Origin: JAJFFW01 sp039197915
GTDB lineage: Bacteria; Pseudomonadota; Alphaproteobacteria; Caulobacterales; Parvularculaceae
Reading direction: 5' to 3'
Assembly (NCBI GenBank): GCA_039197915.1
Contig: JBCCTV010000005.1
Coordinates: 1 to 34,090, forward strand
Length of the DNA stretch: 34,090 nucleotides
The notes below the pieces were generated by a model. The model made no database searches and had not been told where the DNA came from. It was given only the letters and a program-made list of their open reading frames with translations. The stretch's first letter is position 1. Each line of letters begins with the position of its first letter. The translations under genes and the position numbers were made by a program. Positions 15,209-22,991 of the stretch are shown piece after piece.

Positions 15209-17692
15209 GTGAACGATAACGATACCGCGATCCGGGCATTAGAGAAAATCGCAATTCACGGCGAAGCGCCGATGCGCGACGCAGAGCGTTCACTGGTCTT
15301 TATCGCCAAGGCCCGGAGCGACTTGGAGCGCTCCCTTTTGGAAGCATTCGCGGAGAGCCGCGGCGCTACACACAACGGACCGGTTAGAATTGCCTGGATC
15401 ACGGTCGACGATAGGGACGACACGGTTAGTCACCAAGGGCTCGACAAGGCGCTTATGGGCGACGGTAATCAACTTCTACCGGCTGACGCCCTCCTCGTTC
15501 CCCTCGGCGTCATTTGGCAGACCCGCGAAAAACGGGCGGGATCACGGCCACGCCTACGCGACTTAGTGATCCGTGAGCGGACACTCAAACGCGAAGGGCG
15601 GCAAAGGCGGTTCTTGGAGAAGACGCCGGAACAGGTCGGCGTCGTTGTCGGCGAAGCTGGCTCGGTTGGCGCCTTGAAAACCCGGTTCGACAACACGCGT
15701 CATATTTCAAATGAAACGGCGGAATTCGCAGACTTTGTTGCGCGCCAAGCGGCGCTTACCATTGAGCGCGACGCCCGAAAATATGATCCATCGCTGATAA
15801 AATTTCCGCGCTTTGTGGCCGACGCCTTGTGGTCCCGGCGCGAATTTCAGGAAAGGCTTGCGGAGCTCGCATCAAGCTCTGGGCGATCGATCGAGGATGT
15901 TCAATCGGAAGCGCGTTCATGCATGCGCGAGCTGATCCCCCGGGTGAACCCATTTTACGTGGAGCTTTCGAACGTAATCTGGCGGACCGCTCGTCGCCTT
16001 GGATATGAGGAAGACATTGTTCTTGATGCGGACGCCGTTGAGAAACTACGCCAGAAGGCCTGCACCACGCCTTTAGCGTTGGTTTTCACCCACAAGAGCC
16101 ATGTTGACGGCGTCGCCGTCATCAACGCTACCCATGACCATGGATTCCCGCTGGTTCATATCATCGGTGGAAACAACATGGCGTTCTTCGGCGTTGGGCA
16201 CATTATGCGCCGGGCCGGGGCGATTTTCATCCGACGGTCGACAAAAGATAGCGACGTATACAAAGCAGTCTTGCGTTCATATTTGGGGTATTTGCTCGAG
16301 AAGCGTTTTCCGGTCGCCTGGTCTCTGGAAGGCACGCGCTCGCGCAACGGAAAACTAATGCCGCCGCGTTTCGGCATTCTAAAATACGTTGTTGAAGCGG
16401 CCGCCAAGACCGCTGCCTCTAACCTCAATGTTGTTCCGGTATCGATCTATTATGACTTGATCGCGGAGCTTGATGACTACGCGTACGAGCAAAAAGGCGG
16501 CGTAAAGCGCCCCGAGAGTTTCGCCTGGTTTACGAAATATTTGCGCAGCTTACGCAACCCGCTGGGTCGCTTGTCAATGGCGTTTGGAAGCCCGGTGATT
16601 GTCGACGCGTCTAGCAAAGAGTTTGCCGCAATGACCGCGGACACGGGCGACCGCTTCTCGATTGAGCTCCAAAAGCTCGCCTTCCGCGCGTCCGTGAGCG
16701 CTAACGCGGTAACGCCGTTGACGCCCACGGCGGTCTTTGCGCTTGTGTTGTCGGCGGCTGCGCCGTCAGCGCTGACCGAGCGTGAAATCATCGACGACTT
16801 TACAGACATCGTAAAATGGGCTGGCCGCAGGCGCATTCCGATGACGGATGACTTGAAAACCGGCGACGAGGCGCGCATCGCAAAAGTCGCGGAAGCCATG
16901 ATGCAAGTCGGCGTCGTCACGCGCTACGATGAAGGCTTGGAGCCTTTGTTCTCAATTGCGCAGGATCAGGAATTCGCAGCCGCTTACTATCGCAATTCGG
17001 TGGTGCATTTCTTCGTCAACAAAGCGATTTGTGAATTGGCGCTCGCAAAAGCCATCGAAGCGCCAAGCGATCACACTTATGATATCTTCCGTAACGAAAC
17101 TATTCGCCTGCGCGATATTTTCAAGTTTGAGTTTTTCTACCCAACCCTAGACGATCATTTGGCGGAGTTTGAGCGCGAAATGGCGCTGGTTGACCGACAC
17201 TGGAAGAAAACACTCGCGAATGACGGCGCTTACGCCCTCCTCCAACAGATGTCTCCCTTCATGTCCCACGCAACGCTTCGCCCTTTCGCGGAAGCTTATA
17301 GCGTGGTCGCCGATGCGGTCATGAATTTAAAGGCGGATGATGATTCGAGCGAAAAGGCGCTTGTCGCCACCGCCCTCAAACGCGGTAAGCAAGCGGTGCT
17401 GCGTCGCCAGGTCACCAACTCCGATGCGGTCGGCAAGCTCATGTTCTCGAACGCCTACAAGCTGGCGGAAAACCGGAAGTTGATAACCGGGGCTACTGAC
17501 CTCACAGGCGCGCGCGTTGCTTTCGCACGCGAACTGAAAGACATCGCACGGCGGCTGCGGCTCATTTCAGCGCTTAGCGCTCAAGCCCGCGCTGAGACCG
17601 ATATTGGCGTGCGCGGCGTCGTCTCGGACCGGGTCGAAGCGCTTGCAAGCGACCCGGCGATGGCGCAAAAACCGCAACCAAGAACAGCCTGA
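15209..17692 (+). CDS. plsB: Glycerol-3-phosphate 1-O-acyltransferase
   Basis: An 827-residue, PlsB-length membrane-associated acyltransferase that makes lysophosphatidate from glycerol 3-phosphate and an acyl-thioester. The core region carries HKSHVD (HX4D: His295/Asp300), GGNNM, RRAGAIFIRRS and EGTRSRNGKLMPPRFGIL (Glu374), the four PlsB blocks in order. The GTG at 15209 is chosen because GAGGGA lies 6 bases upstream; an in-frame GTG at 15182 lacks this. The N-terminal ~250 and C-terminal ~350 residues are the usual flanking regions. It is the third gene of the synthetic operon, followed after 100 bases by WS/DGAT. Phospholipid synthesis in alphaproteobacteria usually uses PlsX/PlsY, so a PlsB here may serve storage lipid; that is inference. 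Confidence 0.93.
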   Translation: MNDNDTAIRALEKIAIHGEAPMRDAERSLVFIAKARSDLERSLLEAFAESRGATHNGPVRIAWITVDDRDDTVSHQGLDKALMGDGNQLLPADALLVPLGVIWQTREKRAGSRPRLRDLVIRERTLKREGRQRRFLEKTPEQVGVVVGEAGSVGALKTRFDNTRHISNETAEFADFVARQAALTIERDARKYDPSLIKFPRFVADALWSRREFQERLAELASSSGRSIEDVQSEARSCMRELIPRVNPFYVELSNVIWRTARRLGYEEDIVLDADAVEKLRQKACTTPLALVFTHKSHVDGVAVINATHDHGFPLVHIIGGNNMAFFGVGHIMRRAGAIFIRRSTKDSDVYKAVLRSYLGYLLEKRFPVAWSLEGTRSRNGKLMPPRFGILKYVVEAAAKTAASNLNVVPVSIYYDLIAELDDYAYEQKGGVKRPESFAWFTKYLRSLRNPLGRLSMAFGSPVIVDASSKEFAAMTADTGDRFSIELQKLAFRASVSANAVTPLTPTAVFALVLSAAAPSALTEREIIDDFTDIVKWAGRRRIPMTDDLKTGDEARIAKVAEAMMQVGVVTRYDEGLEPLFSIAQDQEFAAAYYRNSVVHFFVNKAICELALAKAIEAPSDHTYDIFRNETIRLRDIFKFEFFYPTLDDHLAEFEREMALVDRHWKKTLANDGAYALLQQMSPFMSHATLRPFAEAYSVVADAVMNLKADDDSSEKALVATALKRGKQAVLRRQVTNSDAVGKLMFSNAYKLAENRKLITGATDLTGARVAFARELKDIARRLRLISALSAQARAETDIGVRGVVSDRVEALASDPAMAQKPQPRTA

Positions 17693-17792
17693 ACCTGAGA
17701 GGCTCGTCGCCTCGCAGCAGAATTAAACAGGATTTAAAGGCCAAGGCGCTGGAATGCGTTTAAGCCGTTTGAACCAGGAAGGCGCTCAACCC

Positions 17793-19544
17793 ATGAGACA
17801 GCTAAGCCCCCAGGACGCCCAGTTTCTTTATATGGAAGACGGGCACCTAGCCTCGCACCTGACCTCCGTCGCAATTTGCGACCAGTCCACCGCGGACGGC
17901 GGGATCGTGCGTTTCAAAGACATTATCGCCCATGTTGAGGAACGGCTGTCGGCGTCGAAGATCTATAATCAGCGGTTGATGCGCGTGCCGCTCGAGCTGG
18001 ATTACCCATATTGGGTTGAAGATCCGCACTTCGATAATGAGTACCACATTACCCACGGGCGGCTGCCAGAGCCCCAGGACTGGCGGCAATTCTGCATCCA
18101 CATGGCGCGCTTCCATTCACGCCCGCTCGACATGACCCGTCCACCCTGGGAGATTTACGTCGTCGAAGGCCTCGGTAAGATTGACGGGCTGCCTGAAAAA
18201 GCATTCGCTATAGCAATTAAAATTCACCACGCTGCAGTCGACGGAACATCAATTCAGGAATTCATCGCTTCACTGATGGATTTCAGCCCAGAAGGCCCGC
18301 CCGTTTTGCCCGCGCCGTCGATGAAAGAACGCAAAGCAGAGCGTCCGGTGACGGCCGGGGCGATTATCCGACGCGCCTGGTGGCATAACACAACAGCGCC
18401 GTTCAAATTCGCGCAAGCGACAATGAAGTATGCGCCGGGCATCGCCCGGTCGACGCTTCGTCGCTTCACGACCAGCTCGACATCCGATTCCATCCGAGCG
18501 CCAATGACCCGCTTCAACGGTGAAATTTCGCCCCACCGGGCCTTTGACGCCGTCACCTTTGACCTCGAAGAGTTCAAAGAAGTGCGCCGCGCTTTTAAGG
18601 ACGCCAAAATCAACGACGTCGTTTTGGCTGTCTGCGGGGGCGGTCTGCGCAAATATCTCGAAGATAAAAATGAGCTTCCCGATGAATCGCTGATCGCAGC
18701 AGCGCCGATTAACGAACGCCCACCCTCGGCGGATCCCGTTGGCGCTAAGGCCGATGGCAACCACGTCAGCGCGATGTCTGTGCCAATATACACAAATATC
18801 GCAGACCCGAGCGAGCGCTTAAAAGCAATCGTCCGCACCACGCGCTACACAAAAGCGGGCGAAGGCGGCTTCCAGGCCCGCCTCGTCGCCGATCTCGGCA
18901 AGCGCCTGCCTGCAGCGTCACAAGCGGTGATTACACGGCTTGCGCTTTCCGACCCACGCCTCACCGCACGGTCGTGCAACCTCTTTATCTCAAATGTTCC
19001 GGGTCCACCCTTCCCGTTCTATTTCTGTGGGGCGAAGGTCACCAACTCGTTTGGCATGGCGCCGATCGGCGGCGGCGTTGGTTTGTTTATCGCGACGCCA
19101 AGCTACGCTGGGAAAATCTCCTTTAACCTGACAACAACACGAGATATTGTTCCGGATACGCCCTACCTTGCGAATTGCTTGAAGCTCGCCTTTACCGAGC
19201 TCAAGTCAGCGGCGAAAAAACAAGGCGAAACTGCATCGTCTACGGAGAGGAAAGCGATACGACGCGCCCGGTATCGCGTCCGTGTTCAACGCTCCGAAGA
19301 AATGGCAGAAAACGGGCAAACGCCCGAAAATGAGCGTGCGCCAGCAGAAAAAGCCGCAAAGGCTTCGAGGACACGGACCAAAGCGTCAACCAATGGAAAG
19401 ACACCGGCAAACGGGGCGGATGACGCAATTGTAGCAAAACCGACCAGGCGGCCGCGTAAGCCAAGCGAACGACGCGCTGCAACAAAGGCAAAAACGACCA
19501 ACGGAGCAGCAGCAAACGGTCGAACTGCGGGCACAAGCAGCTAA
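17793..19544 (+). CDS. Wax ester synthase/diacylglycerol acyltransferase (WS/DGAT) with cationic tail
   Basis: A 583-residue acyltransferase that moves acyl-CoA onto diacylglycerol (giving triacylglycerol) or a fatty alcohol (wax ester). It begins MRQLSPQDAQFLYME, the standard family N-terminus, so ATG 17793 is preferred over ATG 17754; AGGAAGG lies upstream. Other marks: PLDMTRPPWE at 111-120, active-site HHAAVDG at 145-151, and the conserved NVPGPPFPFYFCG and PIGGGVGLFIATPSYAGK region. The normal fold ends near residue 471. The last ~112 residues are a Lys/Arg/Ala/Thr-rich, probably disordered tail. It is fourth in the acyltransferase-gpsA-plsB series, with a terminator about 40 bases after the stop. 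Confidence 0.93.
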   Translation: MRQLSPQDAQFLYMEDGHLASHLTSVAICDQSTADGGIVRFKDIIAHVEERLSASKIYNQRLMRVPLELDYPYWVEDPHFDNEYHITHGRLPEPQDWRQFCIHMARFHSRPLDMTRPPWEIYVVEGLGKIDGLPEKAFAIAIKIHHAAVDGTSIQEFIASLMDFSPEGPPVLPAPSMKERKAERPVTAGAIIRRAWWHNTTAPFKFAQATMKYAPGIARSTLRRFTTSSTSDSIRAPMTRFNGEISPHRAFDAVTFDLEEFKEVRRAFKDAKINDVVLAVCGGGLRKYLEDKNELPDESLIAAAPINERPPSADPVGAKADGNHVSAMSVPIYTNIADPSERLKAIVRTTRYTKAGEGGFQARLVADLGKRLPAASQAVITRLALSDPRLTARSCNLFISNVPGPPFPFYFCGAKVTNSFGMAPIGGGVGLFIATPSYAGKISFNLTTTRDIVPDTPYLANCLKLAFTELKSAAKKQGETASSTERKAIRRARYRVRVQRSEEMAENGQTPENERAPAEKAAKASRTRTKASTNGKTPANGADDAIVAKPTRRPRKPSERRAATKAKTTNGAAANGRTAGTSS

Positions 19545-19585
19545 AACCACCACGTTTTTCGCCGCTAAGTCATTGTAATTACTGG

Positions 19586-19621
19586 GCGTTGCAACAAATC
19601 TGCAACGCACTCTTCTTTTTT
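19586..19621 (+). terminator. Rho-independent terminator after WS/DGAT
   Basis: Perfect 8-bp stem GCGTTGCA (19586-19593) / TGCAACGC (19601-19608) with a 7-base loop, followed by a pyrimidine run ending in six Ts (19616-19621). It starts 41 bases after the WS/DGAT stop. The stem is separated from the T-run by a few bases, so efficiency may be moderate. Confidence 0.7.
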
Positions 19622-19628
19622 ACGTCTT

Positions 19629-19680
19629 CGCTGCACAATTCATGCAGCGTAGTCACCGAATACTGTAAGCTTGCGGTGAC
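19629..19680. promoter_or_regulatory. Two dyads upstream of the lipase-like gene
   Basis: Directly after the terminator are CGCTGCA (19629-19635) / TGCAGCG (19643-19649) with a 7-base loop, then GTCACCG (19652-19658) / CGGTGAC (19674-19680) with a 15-base spacer. The second ends 15 bases before the lipase-like ATG. The first dyad carries CGCTGCAC, the reverse complement of the GTGCAGCG half-site in the 12544 palindrome. These could be operators or leader structures. Confidence 0.4.
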
Positions 19681-19695
19681 ACTTAGCGACGTAAA

Positions 19696-20517
19696 ATGCC
19701 AAACTTAGTACCCGAATTTGCGTTAGACGCACTTAAACCACCCTCAGCGCCACTTTTACCAGTCGACGTTGGCCGAGCCATGGTTGAGGCCTCTGCGTTT
19801 CCTGCGACACGCCCGTTTCTATCGCTTGCGCCTGACGGCGATGGGCACCCTGTGCTGGTGTGCCCGCCGTTCCTCGCCTCAGACGTTAGCACCTCGTTTC
19901 TGCGCCAATATCTTCGCACGAAAAATTATTACGTCTACCGATGGAAACTCGGGCGCAATCTCGGTCCGCAAATTCTTGGTCCAGATCAAGTAAAACTCCG
20001 TGATCGGATCGTTGAGATTTATGAAAAGACCCATCGGCGGGTCAGTCTAATTGGCTGGAGTTTAGGGGGCGTTTTGGCGCGCGAGCTGGCCAAACAGCAC
20101 CCCGATATGGTGCGCCAAGTCATTACCCTTGGCAGCCCCATCGGCGGCAAGATGAGCGGGGTTAGCTCAAACCTCCGCAAATTTTTCAGTTATGTTTCCG
20201 GCACGCCTGACGACGGAGAAGCCCTTAGTGACATTGTCGCGCAACTTCACGTTCCGCCGGAGGGCGTGCCGTCGACTGCTATTTTCTCTCGCACAGACGG
20301 CGTCGTGTCTTGGCGGAATTGTATCGAATATCCAGCGGATTTTACGGACAATATCGAAATATATGGTAGCCATTGCGGCCTTGGATTAAATCCGTCCGCC
20401 TACTTCGCTATTGCGGATCGGTTGGCTCTGCCAGAGGAGGAATGGTCGCCGTTTGACCGCACAGCAACGCTGTGGCGGAGAACGGTATTTCCATCGAGCG
20501 GCCATCGCTACAAATAA
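19696..20517 (+). CDS. Lipase-like alpha/beta hydrolase next to WS/DGAT
   Basis: A 273-residue predicted serine hydrolase. Nucleophile elbow GWSLGG with Ser122 followed by VLARELAKQHP; Asp in SRTDGVVSW; His in GSHCGLGLNP: a full triad of the type seen in PGAP1/lipase-like hydrolases. No signal peptide or strong membrane helix, so it probably acts in the cytosol. The Shine-Dalgarno is weak. It lies 151 bases after WS/DGAT, beyond a terminator, and probably has its own promoter. A role in mobilising or remodelling stored acylglycerol or wax ester is inferred from the neighbours. It could also be a PHA-type depolymerase relative, but no PHA synthase is present. Confidence 0.78.
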   Translation: MPNLVPEFALDALKPPSAPLLPVDVGRAMVEASAFPATRPFLSLAPDGDGHPVLVCPPFLASDVSTSFLRQYLRTKNYYVYRWKLGRNLGPQILGPDQVKLRDRIVEIYEKTHRRVSLIGWSLGGVLARELAKQHPDMVRQVITLGSPIGGKMSGVSSNLRKFFSYVSGTPDDGEALSDIVAQLHVPPEGVPSTAIFSRTDGVVSWRNCIEYPADFTDNIEIYGSHCGLGLNPSAYFAIADRLALPEEEWSPFDRTATLWRRTVFPSSGHRYK

Positions 20518-20629
20518 CGCCTCACCAGGATACTCAGCGTTCTGTTGAAATCGGACGGAAAGCTCGAGGATGGCGGGGTATACGCACACGTTGTTCGACG
20601 AAGCGCTTTAGTGCCTGACTGAAAAACCG

Positions 20630-20653
20630 ATCGTAATCAACATCGTAATCGAC
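20630..20653 (+). repeat. 12-bp tandem repeat, 11 of 12 identical
   Basis: ATCGTAATCAAC (20630-20641) is followed directly by ATCGTAATCGAC (20642-20653). It lies in the convergent gap between the lipase-like gene and the phasin gene, just outside the phasin terminator. No function is evident. Confidence 0.6.
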
Positions 20654-20657
20654 AATG

Positions 20658-20683
20658 AAAAACGCCGTCCCGAAGGACGGCGT
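20658..20683 (-). terminator. Rho-independent terminator of the phasin gene
   Basis: On the minus strand: perfect 9-bp stem ACGCCGTCC / GGACGGCGT (20683-20675 and 20670-20662) closed by a C-TTCG-G tetraloop, the very stable UUCG type, followed by five Ts (20662-20658). It lies 33 bases after the phasin stop. In the plus direction the same stem is followed only by a weak T-run, so it mainly serves the leftward genes. Confidence 0.88.
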
Positions 20684-20715
20684 CTTTGCTTACGCAACTA
20701 AACTGTTCGCTGTTG

Positions 20716-21204
20716 TTAGGCGTTCTCGCCTTTGCGAAGCTCGGTGATGTAGGAACCAAGCGGTTCGATGCTGCCGCGACCGCCTTGGGCGGCAAGCGAC
20801 GAAATTTCACGAACCTGCGCGACGTTGCGTTCAATTGTTTCGCGCATGGCGTCGCGCTGGATGCGGAGCGTTTCACCAACGGTTTCCGAGTCCATAATTT
20901 CGCGCAACGCTGCAAAAGTGTGGTCAGCGTTTTCTTGTGCGCTTTCGATGATCGCAAGCATCACGTCACGACGCGTATCATCCAACTTGTCGCCCGTTTC
21001 AGACAATGCAGTCGCTGCATCACCAAAACCGTTCCGAATGCGGTTCATGATGGACTGAAGATCAGTTTGTGCGTCATCACGAACTTCTTCAATTGTCTCA
21101 GCTGCATGCTGTACCGTTTTCTTCGCTGCACGACGTGTTTTTTGAGCGGCTGATTTTGCCGTCGTTTTGGTTGTTTTCTTTGTGGCTTTTTTTGCTGCTG
21201 CCAT
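20716..21204 (-). CDS. Phasin-family granule/droplet coat protein with cationic N-terminus
   Basis: A 162-residue protein. Residues 1-30 are almost entirely Ala, Lys, Thr and Arg (AAAKKATKKTTKTTAKSAAQ...), like histone H1 or the tail of PhaF-type proteins. Residues ~33-150 are charged and helical with a phasin-like pattern (repeated Glu/Asp, Arg and small hydrophobics, no Cys), expected to form an amphipathic coil coating a lipid or polyester body. The ATG is preceded by AAAGGAG at a good distance, and a strong UUCG terminator follows. It faces the WS/DGAT/lipase genes. No PhaC, PhaA or PhaB is in the window, so the coated body may be triacylglycerol or wax ester rather than PHA; this is inference. 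Confidence 0.8.
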   Translation of the reverse strand: MAAAKKATKKTTKTTAKSAAQKTRRAAKKTVQHAAETIEEVRDDAQTDLQSIMNRIRNGFGDAATALSETGDKLDDTRRDVMLAIIESAQENADHTFAALREIMDSETVGETLRIQRDAMRETIERNVAQVREISSLAAQGGRGSIEPLGSYITELRKGENA

Positions 21205-21248
21205 GGTCTTACTCCTTTAAGTCGTCAGGGTTACTAGGGTTAAAATCA

Positions 21249-22166
21249 TCAGGCTGCCGCGTTCGCGGACGCCCTCTCATCGGCCGCGCGCAGATGCGCA
21301 ACAACGAGTTCTGTTATATGGGGCAGATGCTTTGCCGGCAGGTCGTGCCCCATTCCGTCAATCACGGCGAGTTGCGAGTCTTGAACGCGCGCCGCAATGT
21401 CTTTTGCGCCGTCAACATGAACCAACGGATCATCAGATCCATGAATAATGAGCGTTGACGCAGCAATTCGATCAGTCCACCCACCGAGCTCGCCTGTCGC
21501 CAAAATGGCGGCGATCTGCCGGCGCAATCCAGCTGGGTAAACACACCGGTCCACCGCCTCGGCGACACGGGCACGCAATTCAGTACGGGGATCGTCTGGA
21601 TCCTTGGTGCCGATGACGTCCCAAACCGACAGCGCATGGTCAATGATCTGATCGCGCGACGCGGTTTTACTGGGACGCTTTGTCATCGTCCGGACAACTT
21701 CAGCGCTCGGACGTGGGAGCGATGTTTTGTTGGTCGTTGTCAGGAGAGCCGTGAAACTCTTCACACGGTCCGGGTAATCCGCAGAAATGATCTGACCGAT
21801 CATCCCGCCCATCGAGACGCCCATGATATGGGCCCGATCGACGTCGAGAGCGTCTAAAACACCAACAGCGTCTTTAGCCATGTCCGGCAACAAGTACGGG
21901 GCGAGCCCTTTAACGCCAACACGCGCCGCAATGAGTGCTAGCGCAGGTGGGAGCGCAGACTTGCCGTGAACCTTGGTGGACTTACCGACGTCCCGATTGT
22001 CGATCCGGATGGTGCGGAAGCCAGCTGCATTCAGGCCGTCGACTAACATCGTAGGCCACATGACGAGCTGCTGCCCGAGGCCCATAACCATCAAAACCGC
22101 AGGACCTTTCACCGGACCTGAGACTTCGTATTCGATGGTAATACCGTTTGAGCGAACGCTCGGCAT
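21249..22166 (-). CDS. RdmC-like alpha/beta hydrolase
   Basis: A 305-residue alpha/beta hydrolase. It has IDNRDVGKST, the DNRDxGxS segment of aclacinomycin-methylesterase-like (RdmC) hydrolases, nucleophile elbow GVSMGG with Ser118, Asp in HGSDDPLVH and His in GMGHDLP. The start at ATG 22166 is fixed by AGGAGA 7 bases upstream; an in-frame TTG at 22187 is discarded. It lies 44 bases upstream of the phasin gene and 107 bases downstream of a TetR gene, all leftward, so it may be co-transcribed with phasin. Its ester substrate is unknown; a lipid ester fits the neighbourhood. Confidence 0.83.
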   Translation of the reverse strand: MPSVRSNGITIEYEVSGPVKGPAVLMVMGLGQQLVMWPTMLVDGLNAAGFRTIRIDNRDVGKSTKVHGKSALPPALALIAARVGVKGLAPYLLPDMAKDAVGVLDALDVDRAHIMGVSMGGMIGQIISADYPDRVKSFTALLTTTNKTSLPRPSAEVVRTMTKRPSKTASRDQIIDHALSVWDVIGTKDPDDPRTELRARVAEAVDRCVYPAGLRRQIAAILATGELGGWTDRIAASTLIIHGSDDPLVHVDGAKDIAARVQDSQLAVIDGMGHDLPAKHLPHITELVVAHLRAADERASANAAA

Positions 22167-22231
22167 CGACGTATCTCCTGCTTGCAAGATACATATAATA
22201 CAGAGAATCTATAAAACTAGAGTGGAGTTCA

Positions 22232-22260
22232 AAAAAATTTGTGCATATGCGAAATTTTTT
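22232..22260. promoter_or_regulatory. AT-rich 9-bp dyad between TetR and hydrolase genes
   Basis: AAAAAATTT (22232-22240) and AAATTTTTT (22252-22260) are exact inverted repeats around an 11-base centre that itself contains the palindrome GCATATGC (22243-22250). It lies about 65-95 bases upstream of the hydrolase ATG and just past the TetR stop. It may be a terminator for the TetR gene (A/T stems next to T-runs in both directions) or an operator. Confidence 0.4.
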
Positions 22261-22273
22261 CCGCTTTCCTGTC

Positions 22274-22858
22274 TTAGTGTCTGCGTGGAGCCAACCCAAA
22301 CAGAGCAAAATCAAGGACTTCGCGACTTTCCTCGACCGCGCGCGCGGCGTCTCCATCGCGCGCCCAACGGGCTCCAACCGCAATCCAAGCCGCAATTAGC
22401 GTAAGCGCGGCGGAACTTGCCGACGCTGATTTGGCAAAATCGCCATTGCTCATCCCGTCTTCGATGATTTCTTCAGCCACGCGGTAAAGGCTCTGGCTCG
22501 CGTCCAATAACGATACAGCCCCGCGTTGGGCCGCCTCCCCAATAAAACGCCGGGTAATTGAGGCGTTCGCCCGCCATTCCTCGATCATAATCGCGCGCAG
22601 GATCTCAAGCCGATCCGCGCCGCCGACGCTGTATTCGGCGAGCTCATCAACGATCTTCTCGGCGATCTGCTCGTTGAAGGCGGCAATCAAGCCTGATTTT
22701 GAGGCGAAGTACGTGAAAAACGTCGCGTTTGCGATGTCCGCCCGTTCGCAAATCTCTTCGACGCGGACATCGTCAAAGCTCCGCTCCTGCATCAAGTCAA
22801 TTGCCGCGTTCAGGATGCGTCGCCGGGTTTCAATCTTTTTGCGCTCGCGACGCGACAT
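22274..22858 (-). CDS. TetR-family transcriptional regulator
   Basis: A 194-residue repressor-type protein. The N-terminal helix-turn-helix runs over about residues 8-55 (RRRILNAAIDLMQERSFDDV...VEEICERADIANATFFTYF), the typical TetR DNA-binding domain with the conserved Tyr-Phe after the recognition helix. The remaining ~140 residues form the variable ligand domain. ATG 22858 is used; an in-frame TTG at 22891 with AAAGG upstream is an alternative that adds 11 basic residues. It lies between the RND pump gene and the RdmC-like hydrolase gene on the same strand and could control either, or the phasin. The ligand is unknown. Confidence 0.9.
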   Translation of the reverse strand: MSRRERKKIETRRRILNAAIDLMQERSFDDVRVEEICERADIANATFFTYFASKSGLIAAFNEQIAEKIVDELAEYSVGGADRLEILRAIMIEEWRANASITRRFIGEAAQRGAVSLLDASQSLYRVAEEIIEDGMSNGDFAKSASASSAALTLIAAWIAVGARWARDGDAARAVEESREVLDFALFGLAPRRH

Positions 22859-22991
22859 GGAAGCCAGCGCAATTCGTTTAGTCAAAGCCAAAACGAACCG
22901 CCTTTCGTTACTCCAGCGCTCAAGAAAGACCGCTGATGAAACTCCCCACCTATAGTCGGTATCGGCAGTTTGGTTGTCCTGGCAAGCGCCT

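Noticed and set aside
18254..18841. 195-residue open frame opposite WS/DGAT
   Set aside because: Antisense to a well-supported acyltransferase with normal codon pattern on the other strand.
20716..21204. Polyhydroxyalkanoate locus
   Set aside because: Only a phasin is present; no synthase, thiolase or reductase of the pha set, so a PHA locus cannot be claimed.
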